Of a DNA stretch of 16,329 bases, positions 8,272 to 15,972 are shown in pieces; position 1 is the stretch's first letter, and the number at the start of each line of letters is the position of its first letter. Source of the stretch: Clostridia bacterium (lineage in GTDB: Bacteria; Bacillota; Clostridia; Oscillospirales; Acutalibacteraceae); contig JAGAAE010000049.1 in assembly GCA_017615405.1 (NCBI GenBank), forward strand, positions 1 through 16,329, read 5' to 3'. The notes under the pieces were generated by a model. That model saw nothing but the letters and a program-made list of their open reading frames with translations. It had not been told where the DNA came from and did not search any database. A program made the position numbers and the translations under genes.

Positions 8272-11007
8272 ATGGGTTTGATCAAAGCTATTTTCGGAAA
8301 TTACAGTGAAAGAGAATTAAAAAGGATAAAGCCGAAACTTGAAAAGGTTCTGGCACTTGAAGACGAATACAAGGCTTTAAGCGACGAACAGTTACGTGCG
8401 AAAACCGACGAATTCAAGAAAAGGTATGAAGACGGAGAATCACTTGACGATCTTCTGCCCGAGGCATTCGCCGCCTGCCGCGAGGCGGGTGACCGCGTAC
8501 TCGGTATGCGTCACTTCCCCGTTCAGATACTCGGCGGCATCGTTCTTCATCAGGGACGTATAAGCGAAATGAAGACCGGTGAAGGTAAGACCCTCGTCGC
8601 GACGCTTCCGGCATATCTTAACGCCCTTTCGGGCAAGGGAGTTCATATCGTTACCGTAAACGATTACCTCGCCAAGCGTGACTCGGAGTGGATGGGAAAA
8701 CTCTACCGCTTTATGGGTCTTTCGGTCGGTCTTATCATTCACGGGATGGACAATGACGACAAAAGAGAGGCATATAACGCCGACATTACCTACTGCACGA
8801 ACAACGAACTCGGATTTGACTATCTGCGCGATAATATGGTCACCTATAAAGAGCAGAAGGTTCAGCGCGAGCATAATTTTGCCATTGTCGATGAGGTCGA
8901 CTCGATACTCATAGACGAAGCGAGGACCCCGCTTATCATTTCGGGTCAGGGAAGCGAATCTACCGAGCTTTACTCGAAGGCAAACGCCTTTGCTCTTTCG
9001 CTTAAAATGGTAAAGGTTAAGGAAATGGACGACAAGGCGACCGACGAAACGGCAAATTACGACGGTGACTACGTTGTCGACGAAAAGGCAAGAACAGCCA
9101 CCCTCACCCCGAGCGGTGTCGAAAAGGCGGAAAAATATTTCGGGCTTGAAAATCTCAATGATTCCTCAAACATCGAGATCTCGCACCATATTTCGCAGGC
9201 GATCCGTGCCCACGGAATTATGAAGCGCGACGTCGACTATGTCGTCAAGGACGGCGAGGTCATCATCGTCGACGAATTCACGGGACGCCTTATGTTTGGC
9301 AGACGCTATAACGAAGGTCTCCACCAGGCGATCGAGGCAAAGGAAGGCGTCAAGGTCGCAAAGGAGTCAAAAACGCTCGCGACCATTACCTTCCAGAACT
9401 TCTTCCGCCTTTATGACAAGCTTTCCGGTATGACCGGTACCGCTATGACCGAAGAGGCGGAATTCCGCGAGATCTACAAGCTTGACGTTATCGAGATACC
9501 GACCAACAAGCCGCTTATCAGGATCGACGAAAACGACGCCATTTTCAAAACCGAACAGGCAAAATTCAGGGCAGTCATTGACAGGATAGTTGAATGCAAC
9601 AAAAAGGGACAGCCCGTTCTCGTCGGTACGATAACCATTGAAAAATCGGAACTTTTGTCAAAAATGCTTCGTGCAAAGGGCATAAAACACAACGTCCTCA
9701 ACGCCAAGCACCACGAAAAGGAAGCCGAGATAATCGCTCAGGCGGGCAAGCCCTACGCCGTCACGATAGCCACCAATATGGCGGGTCGTGGTACCGATAT
9801 CATGCTCGGCGGTAACGCGGAATATCTTGCGAAAGCCCAGCTTCGTCACGACGGTTTAAGCGAGGATATGATCCTCGAAGCGACCGGATTCGGCGAGACC
9901 GACGACAAGGATATAATCAAGGCAAGAGAAGACTTCAAAAAATACAACGATCAATTCAAACAGGAAATCGCCCCCGACGCGGAATTTGTAAGAGAAGCGG
10001 GCGGACTTTGCATCGTCGGAACCGAACGCCACGATTCAAGACGTATTGATAATCAGCTTCGCGGACGTTCGGGTCGTCAGGGCGACCCCGGAAACACGAA
10101 ATTCTATATTTCGCTCGAAGACGATCTTATGCGTCTTTACGGCGGCGAAAGGATCGCTGCGCTTATGGACACCTTAAAAGTCGACGAGAATATGCCGCTT
10201 GAGGCGGGTATGCTTTCAAGAACGATCGAAAACGCCCAGAAGCGAAAAGAAGGTATGAACTTTGCCGCGCGTAAAAACGTTCTTGAATACGACGACGTAA
10301 TGAACAAACAGCGTGAACTTATTTACGAGCAGAGGAACAAGGTCCTCTACGGCGAGGACATCAAGGGAACCGTTATAAAGATGATCGACGACACCATCGA
10401 TGCCTACACCAAGATCTATCTTGCCGACGATGAGGTTCACGATAATTGGGACGTAAACGGACTTAAAGAATTCTTCGAGCCGTGGATACCGGGCGCTAAC
10501 GAGATATCCTTTAAGGACGCCGAAGAACTTGCAAATACCTCCTGCGAAGAGGTTGCCGACACCTTAAAGGAAAAGGCGCATAAGATCTATGAGCAAAGAG
10601 AAGAAGAATTCGGATCTGACGTTATGAGACAGATCGAACGCGCGATGCTCCTTCGCAGCGTCGATACAAACTGGATGGATCATATCGACAATATGGACGA
10701 TCTTCGCCAGGGCATCGGACTTCGCGCCTACGGTCAGCACGACCCGGTAGTTGCATACAGAAACGAAAGTTACGATATGTTCTCGGCAATGACCGATGCC
10801 ATAAGAGAGCAGACCGCGAAGCTCGTTATGACCGTTCGCGTCCGCAAGGATGAAGAGGTCAAGCGCGAGCAGGTTGCAAAGGAGACCGGCACCGGTGAAA
10901 AGCCGCTTACCGTTCGCGGAAAAGGCGTTGTCAGCAAGAATGCACTCTGCCCCTGCGGAAGCGGAAAGAAATACAAACGCTGCTGTGGGAAAGACATTGA
11001 GGATTAA
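8272..11007 (+). CDS. secA: Protein translocase ATPase subunit SecA
   Basis: Peripheral membrane motor that drives unfolded preproteins through SecYEG. The 911 residues are slightly longer than Bacillus SecA. Seen in order: N-terminal nucleotide-binding domain 1 with the Walker A MKTGEGKT (100-107) and DEVD (207-210); the preprotein cross-linking domain; NBD2 with [32 protein letters not shown] and [15 protein letters not shown]; the helical scaffold with [15 protein letters not shown]; and a wing domain. It ends with a zinc-binding SEC-C motif at 893-906, using CPC and CC cysteines (893, 895, 904, 905), which usually binds SecB or lipid/ribosome. AAAGGAA at 8258-8263 is a good ribosome binding site eight bases before the ATG. 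It exports, among others, the three lipoproteins encoded in this window. A short six-base gap leads to dapF. Confidence 0.98.
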   Translation: MGLIKAIFGNYSERELKRIKPKLEKVLALEDEYKALSDEQLRAKTDEFKKRYEDGESLDDLLPEAFAACREAGDRVLGMRHFPVQILGGIVLHQGRISEMKTGEGKTLVATLPAYLNALSGKGVHIVTVNDYLAKRDSEWMGKLYRFMGLSVGLIIHGMDNDDKREAYNADITYCTNNELGFDYLRDNMVTYKEQKVQREHNFAIVDEVDSILIDEARTPLIISGQGSESTELYSKANAFALSLKMVKVKEMDDKATDETANYDGDYVVDEKARTATLTPSGVEKAEKYFGLENLNDSSNIEISHHISQAIRAHGIMKRDVDYVVKDGEVIIVDEFTGRLMFGRRYNEGLHQAIEAKEGVKVAKESKTLATITFQNFFRLYDKLSGMTGTAMTEEAEFREIYKLDVIEIPTNKPLIRIDENDAIFKTEQAKFRAVIDRIVECNKKGQPVLVGTITIEKSELLSKMLRAKGIKHNVLNAKHHEKEAEIIAQAGKPYAVTIATNMAGRGTDIMLGGNAEYLAKAQLRHDGLSEDMILEATGFGETDDKDIIKAREDFKKYNDQFKQEIAPDAEFVREAGGLCIVGTERHDSRRIDNQLRGRSGRQGDPGNTKFYISLEDDLMRLYGGERIAALMDTLKVDENMPLEAGMLSRTIENAQKRKEGMNFAARKNVLEYDDVMNKQRELIYEQRNKVLYGEDIKGTVIKMIDDTIDAYTKIYLADDEVHDNWDVNGLKEFFEPWIPGANEISFKDAEELANTSCEEVADTLKEKAHKIYEQREEEFGSDVMRQIERAMLLRSVDTNWMDHIDNMDDLRQGIGLRAYGQHDPVVAYRNESYDMFSAMTDAIREQTAKLVMTVRVRKDEEVKREQVAKETGTGEKPLTVRGKGVVSKNALCPCGSGKKYKRCCGKDIED

Positions 11008-11013
11008 CCTTTT

Positions 11014-11862
11014 ATGAAAACGATCAAATTCACCAAGATGCAGGGTATCGGCAACGATTATATCTATATCGACTGCTTCAAGGAAAAAATCGAAAATCCC
11101 GAAAAATTGGCGATAGAAATGTCGCCGAGGCGTTTTTCGGTCGGCTCTGACGGACTTATCCTTATTTGTCCGTCGAAGGTCGCCGACGCAAAGATGCGGA
11201 TGTTCAACCTCGACGGAAGCGAGGGAAAAATGTGCGGCAACGGGATACGATGCGTAGCAAAATACGTTTACGATAATATTCTTAAAAAGGATCGGCTTGA
11301 TATCGAAACCCTAAGCGGGATAAAAACGATAGACGTCTTTGCCGAAAACGGCGTTGCAAAGACCCTTTCGGTAAATATGGGCGCGCCCGAGTTTTCACCC
11401 CCGAAGATCCCCTGCGCGTTTGAAGGCGAAAAAATGATAAACGAGCCTGTCGATATAAACGGTGTCTCCTACAATATGACCGCAGTTTCGATGGGCAATC
11501 CTCACGCCGTTATATTCCTTGATGAAATAAAATCGCTCGACCTTGAAAACAACGGTAAATATTTTGAAAATAATCCGCTTTTCCCCGAAAAGGTCAACAC
11601 GGAGTTTGTAGAGGTCATCGACGAAAAGACCCTTAAAATGCGGGTATTTGAGCGCGGAAGCGGCGAGACCTTCGCTTGCGGAACGGGAGCCTGTGCCGTT
11701 GTTGCCGCCGCAGTCGCAAACGGCATCTCCAAAAAGGATACCGAAATCAAGGTCAGCCTTTTGGGCGGCGACCTTTATATCACCTATTCGTCCGACAGCT
11801 CTATATATATGAGAGGTCCTGCCAAAACGGTCTATGAGGGCGAATACTACCTATGTGAATAA
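11014..11862 (+). CDS. dapF: Diaminopimelate epimerase
   Basis: Cytoplasmic cofactor-independent epimerase converting LL- to meso-diaminopimelate, for lysine and peptidoglycan cross-links. The 282 residues have the two-domain pseudo-symmetric layout. N-terminal hallmarks are KMQGIGNDYIYID and MCGNGIRC with catalytic Cys74. The C-terminal half has MGNPHAVIF, ERGSGET and ACGTGACA with catalytic Cys222. Both active-site cysteines are intact. The gene begins six bases after secA with GAGG at 10999-11002 and is followed by the lysA-like gene after 18 bases, so product and next enzyme are co-produced. Confidence 0.96.
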   Translation: MKTIKFTKMQGIGNDYIYIDCFKEKIENPEKLAIEMSPRRFSVGSDGLILICPSKVADAKMRMFNLDGSEGKMCGNGIRCVAKYVYDNILKKDRLDIETLSGIKTIDVFAENGVAKTLSVNMGAPEFSPPKIPCAFEGEKMINEPVDINGVSYNMTAVSMGNPHAVIFLDEIKSLDLENNGKYFENNPLFPEKVNTEFVEVIDEKTLKMRVFERGSGETFACGTGACAVVAAAVANGISKKDTEIKVSLLGGDLYITYSSDSSIYMRGPAKTVYEGEYYLCE

Positions 11863-11880
11863 TTTTTCAGGAGATAAAAA

Positions 11881-13131
11881 ATGAAAACACTTCCCTTTTC
11901 AAAAGAAGACGTCCTGAACTGGACAAAAAACCACCCTACTCCCTTCTACGTTTACGATGAGGCGGGGCTGAGAAAATGCGTTACCGATCTTTATAAGGCT
12001 TTTTCGTGGAACAAGGGCTTTTGCGAGTATTTTGCCGTAAAGGCGCTCCCCAACCCTTCAATTTTAAGACTTTTAAAGGAATTAGGATGCGGTACCGACT
12101 GCGCCTCGGAGCCGGAGATCGTCCTTTCGGTTAAGAGCGGGATCACCGGCAAAAAAATAATGTTCAGTTCCAACGAAACTACCGTAAGAGAGTATGAAGT
12201 CGCGCTCAAAAACGGTGCCATAATAAATCTCGACGATATAACCCATATCGAATTTCTCGAAAAGATCGCTCCCCTGCCCGAAACCATCTGTTGCCGCTAT
12301 AATCCGGGCAAATTCCGTAACACGAACGACATAATGGGTCACCTTTACGATTCAAAATTCGGTATGACCTACGATCAGATAAAACTCGCCTTCAAGACCC
12401 TTAAAGAAAAGGGCGTCAAACATTTCGGCATCCATGCAATGCTTGCAAGTTGTTGTCTTGAAGAGGACTACTATCCCCGCCTTGCCGAGGAAATATTCGC
12501 TCTTGCGCTTGAAATGAAAAAGGACTTTGACATAAACGTAGAATTCGTAGACCTTTCGGGCGGCATCGGAATTCCTTACAAGCCGGGCGAACAGCCGGTC
12601 GACATATTTAAGATAGGCGACGAGGTCAGAAAGGTCTATGAGCGTATGGTCGAGGATAACGGACTCGAGATCGCCATATTTACCGAGATGGGAAGATACA
12701 TAACGGGTCCTTACGGCTACCTTATCACGAAAGCCATCCACTATAAACATATATATAAGGAATATATCGGCGTTGACGCAAGCTGTTGTGATCTTATGCG
12801 TCCCGCGATGTACGGCTCGTATCACCATATAACGGTTTTAGGCAAGGAGAACGCCGAGGCGGCAGGCAAATTCGACGTCGTCGGCTCGCTTTGTGAAAAC
12901 AACGATAAGTTTGCCGTTGACCGAAAGCTTCCCAAGGTCGATATAGGCGACTACCTCGTTATCCACGATGCCGGCGCCCACGGTCACGCTATGGGATATA
13001 ACTATAACGGAAAACTTCGCTGCGCCGAATTTCTTATGCACCCCGACAAGTCGATCAAGATGATCCGACGTGCGCAGACTATGAACGATTATTTCATAAC
13101 GCTTGATATCGACGAAGATTTCAAAAGATAA
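11881..13131 (+). CDS. lysA: Diaminopimelate decarboxylase-like PLP enzyme (LysA family, divergent subgroup)
   Basis: A fold-type III (alanine racemase-like) PLP decarboxylase of 416 residues, probably making L-lysine from meso-diaminopimelate. The N-terminal barrel has the Schiff-base lysine in YFAVKALPN (Lys54) and GCGTDCASEPEI. The glycine-rich phosphate-binding loop is SGGIGIP (Gly227-Gly230). The C-terminal beta domain carries the substrate loop SLCENNDKFA with Cys338, and then HDAGAHGHAMGYNYNGK. It differs from textbook LysA: the HIGSQ-type motif is HAMLAS (185-190), and EPGR is EMGR (269-272). From memory, similar variants occur in homologues annotated as LysA in Clostridia and Bacteroidetes. 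The neighbour dapF supports the lysine role. An AGGAG at 11869-11873 precedes the ATG by seven bases. A related amino-acid or polyamine decarboxylase activity cannot be excluded. Confidence 0.85.
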   Translation: MKTLPFSKEDVLNWTKNHPTPFYVYDEAGLRKCVTDLYKAFSWNKGFCEYFAVKALPNPSILRLLKELGCGTDCASEPEIVLSVKSGITGKKIMFSSNETTVREYEVALKNGAIINLDDITHIEFLEKIAPLPETICCRYNPGKFRNTNDIMGHLYDSKFGMTYDQIKLAFKTLKEKGVKHFGIHAMLASCCLEEDYYPRLAEEIFALALEMKKDFDINVEFVDLSGGIGIPYKPGEQPVDIFKIGDEVRKVYERMVEDNGLEIAIFTEMGRYITGPYGYLITKAIHYKHIYKEYIGVDASCCDLMRPAMYGSYHHITVLGKENAEAAGKFDVVGSLCENNDKFAVDRKLPKVDIGDYLVIHDAGAHGHAMGYNYNGKLRCAEFLMHPDKSIKMIRRAQTMNDYFITLDIDEDFKR

Positions 13132-13144
13132 AAAAACGATAAAG

Positions 13145-13184
13145 GTAAATATTAACACCATTTTTACTTTCTGTTAATATTCAC
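13145..13184 (+). repeat. AT-rich inverted repeat in the intergenic gap
   Basis: Two 12-base arms, GTAAATATTAAC (13145-13156) and GTTAATATTCAC (13173-13184), are reverse complements except for one position. They are separated by a 16-base spacer. The stem is AT-rich and not followed by a T-run, so it does not look like a good intrinsic terminator. The spacing of the AATATTAAC/GTTAATATT cores suits a dimeric regulator binding two turns apart, and the arms coincide with the proposed promoter elements. The operator role is inference. Confidence 0.55.
13152..13180 (+). promoter_or_regulatory. Probable sigma-A promoter for the alarmone synthetase gene
   Basis: A -35 like TTAACA (13152-13157, five of six consensus bases) is followed by a 17-base spacer and a -10 like TAATAT (13175-13180, four of six). 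Transcription would begin near 13187, giving an untranslated leader of roughly 40 bases before the start at 13229. It lies in the longest gap of the window, just after the lysA stop, where an operon boundary would be expected. AT-rich DNA can mimic promoters, so this is a prediction only. Confidence 0.5.
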
Positions 13185-13228
13185 TTAATAAAATCCCCCT
13201 ATCCTTTTCTTAAAAGGAGATGTCGGAA

Positions 13229-13816
13229 ATGGACAGTATTTATGGTGAGCATCGCCCGAAAATGGAACAGAGTCTTAACGAAGTGTTAGATCATATTTCA
13301 AGCATTCGTTTTGACCTGAAAAACAAAAACGGCATGGATCCCGTTGAGCATTGCCTTTACCGGATAAAAGCAGAGGACAGTATGCGGGAAAAATGCAGGC
13401 GAAATCACCTTCCCGAAAACGAAGACAGTGCTCTGCTCCGGTTACACGATGCCATCGGTGTTCGTGTCGTTTGTGCATTTTTAAGCGACGTTTACGCCAT
13501 ACGCGACGGTCTTCGCGCACTGCCCGACATTACCGTTACGGATGAAAAGGATTACATCACACGCGCTAAGCCGAACGGTTACCGAAGCTATCATATGATC
13601 ATAAAGACCCGTCAAGGCTATTTTGTCGAAATTCAACTCAGAACCGTTTCGATGGATACCTGGGCTTCTTTGGAGCATCATATGAAATATAAAAAGGCTT
13701 TATCGGGAAACGTCGAACTTTTCTCTTCGGAGCTCAAGCGGTGTGCTGACGAACTTGCTTCAACCGACGTTTCGATGCAAGCGATAAGAGATCTGATTTT
13801 TGAAGACAACCGTTAG
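13229..13816 (+). CDS. Small alarmone synthetase (RelP/RelQ-like RelA/SpoT synthetase domain protein)
   Basis: Single-domain (p)ppGpp synthetase of 195 residues, predicted cytoplasmic, transferring pyrophosphate from ATP to GDP/GTP. No HD hydrolase, TGS or ACT domain is present. Motifs, numbered from the start used here, are YRIKAEDSMREKC with the basic and Ser residues of the ATP site, HDAIGVRVVCAF with the Mg-binding Asp74, EKDYI, the G-loop region AKPNGYRSYH (PNGYRS 115-120), and the catalytic Glu134 in VEIQLRT, followed by MDTWASLEHHMKYK. All residues I would expect for synthesis are present, so it is probably active. ATG 13220 overlaps the AAAAGGAGA ribosome binding site itself, while ATG 13229 is nine bases beyond AGGAG (13215-13219). 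I therefore use 13229. It leads a new unit with the beta-helix lipoprotein 69 bases downstream. Confidence 0.92.
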   Translation: MDSIYGEHRPKMEQSLNEVLDHISSIRFDLKNKNGMDPVEHCLYRIKAEDSMREKCRRNHLPENEDSALLRLHDAIGVRVVCAFLSDVYAIRDGLRALPDITVTDEKDYITRAKPNGYRSYHMIIKTRQGYFVEIQLRTVSMDTWASLEHHMKYKKALSGNVELFSSELKRCADELASTDVSMQAIRDLIFEDNR

Positions 13817-13885
13817 CCGACCGTTTTTTATCCATCCTGTTCTCTTTTATTCCGGCTGAATTTTAATACAAGGGAGATTATTATT

Positions 13886-15574
13886 ATGAAAAAACTTACA
13901 ACCGTTCTTCTTACAATTATATTTGTTCTTACATTTTGCGCTTGTGGAAGCAATACAAACTCAAAATCCGGGAAATCCACCGATGCCGATGTCAATACGG
14001 ATATTTCCACAGATTCGGATGAAACGACCGAAACGGCAACTCCCGTAACAGATGATTCGGTCACCGCCTCGGAGACCACGTCGTCCTTTTCGATCGAAAG
14101 CTCCGACGGAAAATACAGCACCGATTCCGGCAATTATACCATTACAACCGCCGGCACCTATTCTTTCACGGGCGCCGTCAACGGTCAGATACTCGTTAAA
14201 GCCGGCGAAAACGACGAGGTTATACTCGAACTCAACGGAACGACCATTACCTATGATAAAGATTCACCGATAAAGATACTCTCCGCCGGGAAGGTCGAGA
14301 TTTCGGCAAAAAGCGGTACCGAAAACGTCATTAACGACAAACGGAGCGCCAAGACCGCCGACAACGCCGATCAGGGCGAGGGTGCCATCTATGCAAAATG
14401 CGATCTTAAACTCAAAGGAACGGGAACGCTTGTCGTCAACGCTTCGTATAATAACGGCATCCATACGACAAAAGATCTCACTATCCAGAAACTTTCGCTT
14501 AAATCAAACACCTTTAACAATGCGATCAAAGGCAATGATTCGGTCACCGTTACAAGCGGAACGGTCGTCGCTATTTCAACAAACGGCAACGGCATAAAAA
14601 CCGAAAACACCGATACGAACAAAAACGGTGTGACAAGAGGAAATATATCGGTAACCGGCGGATCGCTCACCGTATATGCCGCAGGCGACGGTATTGAGGC
14701 GGCGCACAATTTCGAGATGTCCACCGGTGAGGAAGGCGTTGCACCCTCGGTCACCGTCTACACCGGCTCTTACAGCGGATATACCGCTTCGGGCGCTTCA
14801 ACCTCCTCTTTTAAAGGCATTAAGGTTCAAAACGAACTTAACGTAAAGAGCGGAAGCATCAACCTTAAAACCTACGATGACGGACTTCACGCCGACTACG
14901 GGACGCAATTTGACGACGGCACCAAGGGCAAAGGAACCATCAATATTTCCGGCGGTACTTTGAGCATAAACGTTTATGCCCCCGAAAACAAGACCCCCGG
15001 CGGAAGAATGGGTCCGGGTGGTCCGGGCGGACAACAGACCGTTTCCGGAGCCGATGGTATCCACGCCGACTATACGCTCAACGTTTCGGGCGGCACCATT
15101 AAAATAGACAGTGCCTACGAAGGGCTTGAAGCCAACGTCATCAACGTTTCGGGCGGCAAGACCTACGTCGCCGCCAATGACGACGGTGTAAATGCCTGCA
15201 AGGGCAACACAACACCGCAGATCAAGGTTACGGGCGGATATCTTGACGTCGCCGTATCGCCGAACGGTGATACCGACGGTATTGACAGCAACGGTACGTA
15301 CAGCCAGACCGGAGGCGTAGTTATTGCAAGAGGTCCGAACAATCAGAATATGGCGGCTATCGACGCCGACAGCTCGGTAAGTATTTCGGGCGGTACGTTG
15401 GTCGTCCTCGGATACGGCAGGGTAAGCGCAGGAAGCAGCGTAAAGAATTATTCGCTGTCGCTCCATTCCTCCGGAAGTCATACGATCAAGGTCGGCGGCA
15501 CGTCCTACACCTTTACAAACTCTTTCACCTACGGCAGAACGACCGTTTACAGCAGCGTTTCTGTTTCCGCATAA
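13886..15574 (+). CDS. Carbohydrate-binding beta-helix lipoprotein (Cthe_2159-like, DUF4353)
   Basis: A 562-residue secreted protein with a lipoprotein signal: MKKLTTVLLTIIFVLTFCAC ends in a lipobox with lipidated Cys20. A Ser/Thr/Asp-rich, low-complexity linker follows (about 22-70), suited to spanning the cell wall. Residues from about 85 form repeated short strands with recurring SGGTL/I, DGIHAD, DGLHAD, EGLEAN and DGVNAC turns, the signature of a parallel right-handed beta-helix of the Cthe_2159 family. A member from Clostridium thermocellum binds cellulose or acidic sugars and calcium. A Gly/Pro-rich loop at 371-384 (PGGRMGPGGPGGQQ) interrupts the helix between rungs. No catalytic residues are evident, so binding or adhesion is more likely than hydrolysis. 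AGGGAG (13871-13876) lies nine bases before the ATG. The gene is 23 bases before the receiver gene. Confidence 0.88.
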   Translation: MKKLTTVLLTIIFVLTFCACGSNTNSKSGKSTDADVNTDISTDSDETTETATPVTDDSVTASETTSSFSIESSDGKYSTDSGNYTITTAGTYSFTGAVNGQILVKAGENDEVILELNGTTITYDKDSPIKILSAGKVEISAKSGTENVINDKRSAKTADNADQGEGAIYAKCDLKLKGTGTLVVNASYNNGIHTTKDLTIQKLSLKSNTFNNAIKGNDSVTVTSGTVVAISTNGNGIKTENTDTNKNGVTRGNISVTGGSLTVYAAGDGIEAAHNFEMSTGEEGVAPSVTVYTGSYSGYTASGASTSSFKGIKVQNELNVKSGSINLKTYDDGLHADYGTQFDDGTKGKGTINISGGTLSINVYAPENKTPGGRMGPGGPGGQQTVSGADGIHADYTLNVSGGTIKIDSAYEGLEANVINVSGGKTYVAANDDGVNACKGNTTPQIKVTGGYLDVAVSPNGDTDGIDSNGTYSQTGGVVIARGPNNQNMAAIDADSSVSISGGTLVVLGYGRVSAGSSVKNYSLSLHSSGSHTIKVGGTSYTFTNSFTYGRTTVYSSVSVSA

Positions 15575-15597
15575 ATCCCGAAAGGAAGGAAAGTCAG

Positions 15598-15972
15598 ATG
15601 AAGATACTGCTTGCGATAAACGACAGGGATCTTTTAAGCAGTCTTGACAGTATATTGACCATAGAAGGCTTTGAAACGGATACTGCGTTTGACGGCGTTC
15701 AGGCGATTTCGCTTTTGTCGCGGAAAAATTTCGATCTTGCGGTCATAGACGAGTATATCACCCTTTTGACCGCAAAAAAGATCGCCGAGACCTGCAAAAA
15801 CGAGTTTAATACCAAGACGATCCTTCTTTGTGACAAAAAAACGGGCGACGGTTTTGCCGACGCCGAGATAAAGTATCCTTTCGTATCCGGAGAATTTATT
15901 TCAATTATTCATTCGCTGTCAGGTAGAAATGCCGACATAATTACCGATGATCAAGGAGAAGTCAATTTATGA
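15598..15972 (+). CDS. Receiver-only response-regulator-like protein with degenerate phosphorylation site
   Basis: A 124-residue cytoplasmic protein whose alternating pattern (KILLAINDRDLLSSLDSIL, FDGVQAISLL, FDLAVIDEY) matches a CheY-like receiver domain, with no DNA-binding output domain. The phosphoacceptor position is kept (Asp51), but the acidic metal-binding pair near the N-terminus reads Ile7-Asn8, with Asp9 next to it. The conserved Thr/Ser is Cys78, and the Lys before Pro-Phe is Tyr93 (Lys92 is adjacent). It therefore looks like a pseudo-receiver that may not be phosphorylated normally. An AGGAAGGAAA ribosome binding site precedes the ATG, and its stop overlaps the next start (ATGA 15969-15972). 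The tight coupling to a sensor-like gene suggests a partner role, possibly as a docking or regulatory module. The fold assignment is by pattern, so moderate confidence. Confidence 0.75.
   Translation: MKILLAINDRDLLSSLDSILTIEGFETDTAFDGVQAISLLSRKNFDLAVIDEYITLLTAKKIAETCKNEFNTKTILLCDKKTGDGFADAEIKYPFVSGEFISIIHSLSGRNADIITDDQGEVNL

Noticed and set aside
12352..12828. Antisense open frame opposite the lysA-like gene
   Set aside because: No motif and no family resemblance; the opposite strand encodes a clear PLP decarboxylase.
13145..13184. Reading the inverted repeat as the terminator of the lysA operon
   Set aside because: The stem is AT-rich, has a mismatch and a 16-base loop, and no T-run follows.
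13798..13837. Possible terminator after the alarmone synthetase (T-run at 13825-13830)
   Set aside because: There is a T-run, but the preceding ACCGTT copies are direct repeats and do not form a stable stem.
13838..13870. Possible separate promoter for the beta-helix lipoprotein gene
   Set aside because: TTTAAT and TAATAC resemble a -10, but no -35 with acceptable spacing is found.
14798..15481. Long antisense open frame opposite the beta-helix lipoprotein gene
   Set aside because: It mirrors the repeated codons of the real gene, has no recognisable domain, and the + strand frame has signal peptide, ribosome binding site and family repeats.
15598..15972. Frameshifted OmpR-type regulator that lost its DNA-binding domain
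   Set aside because: The next gene begins at the stop with its own ribosome binding site and signal-anchor; no winged-helix remnant is seen in any frame downstream.
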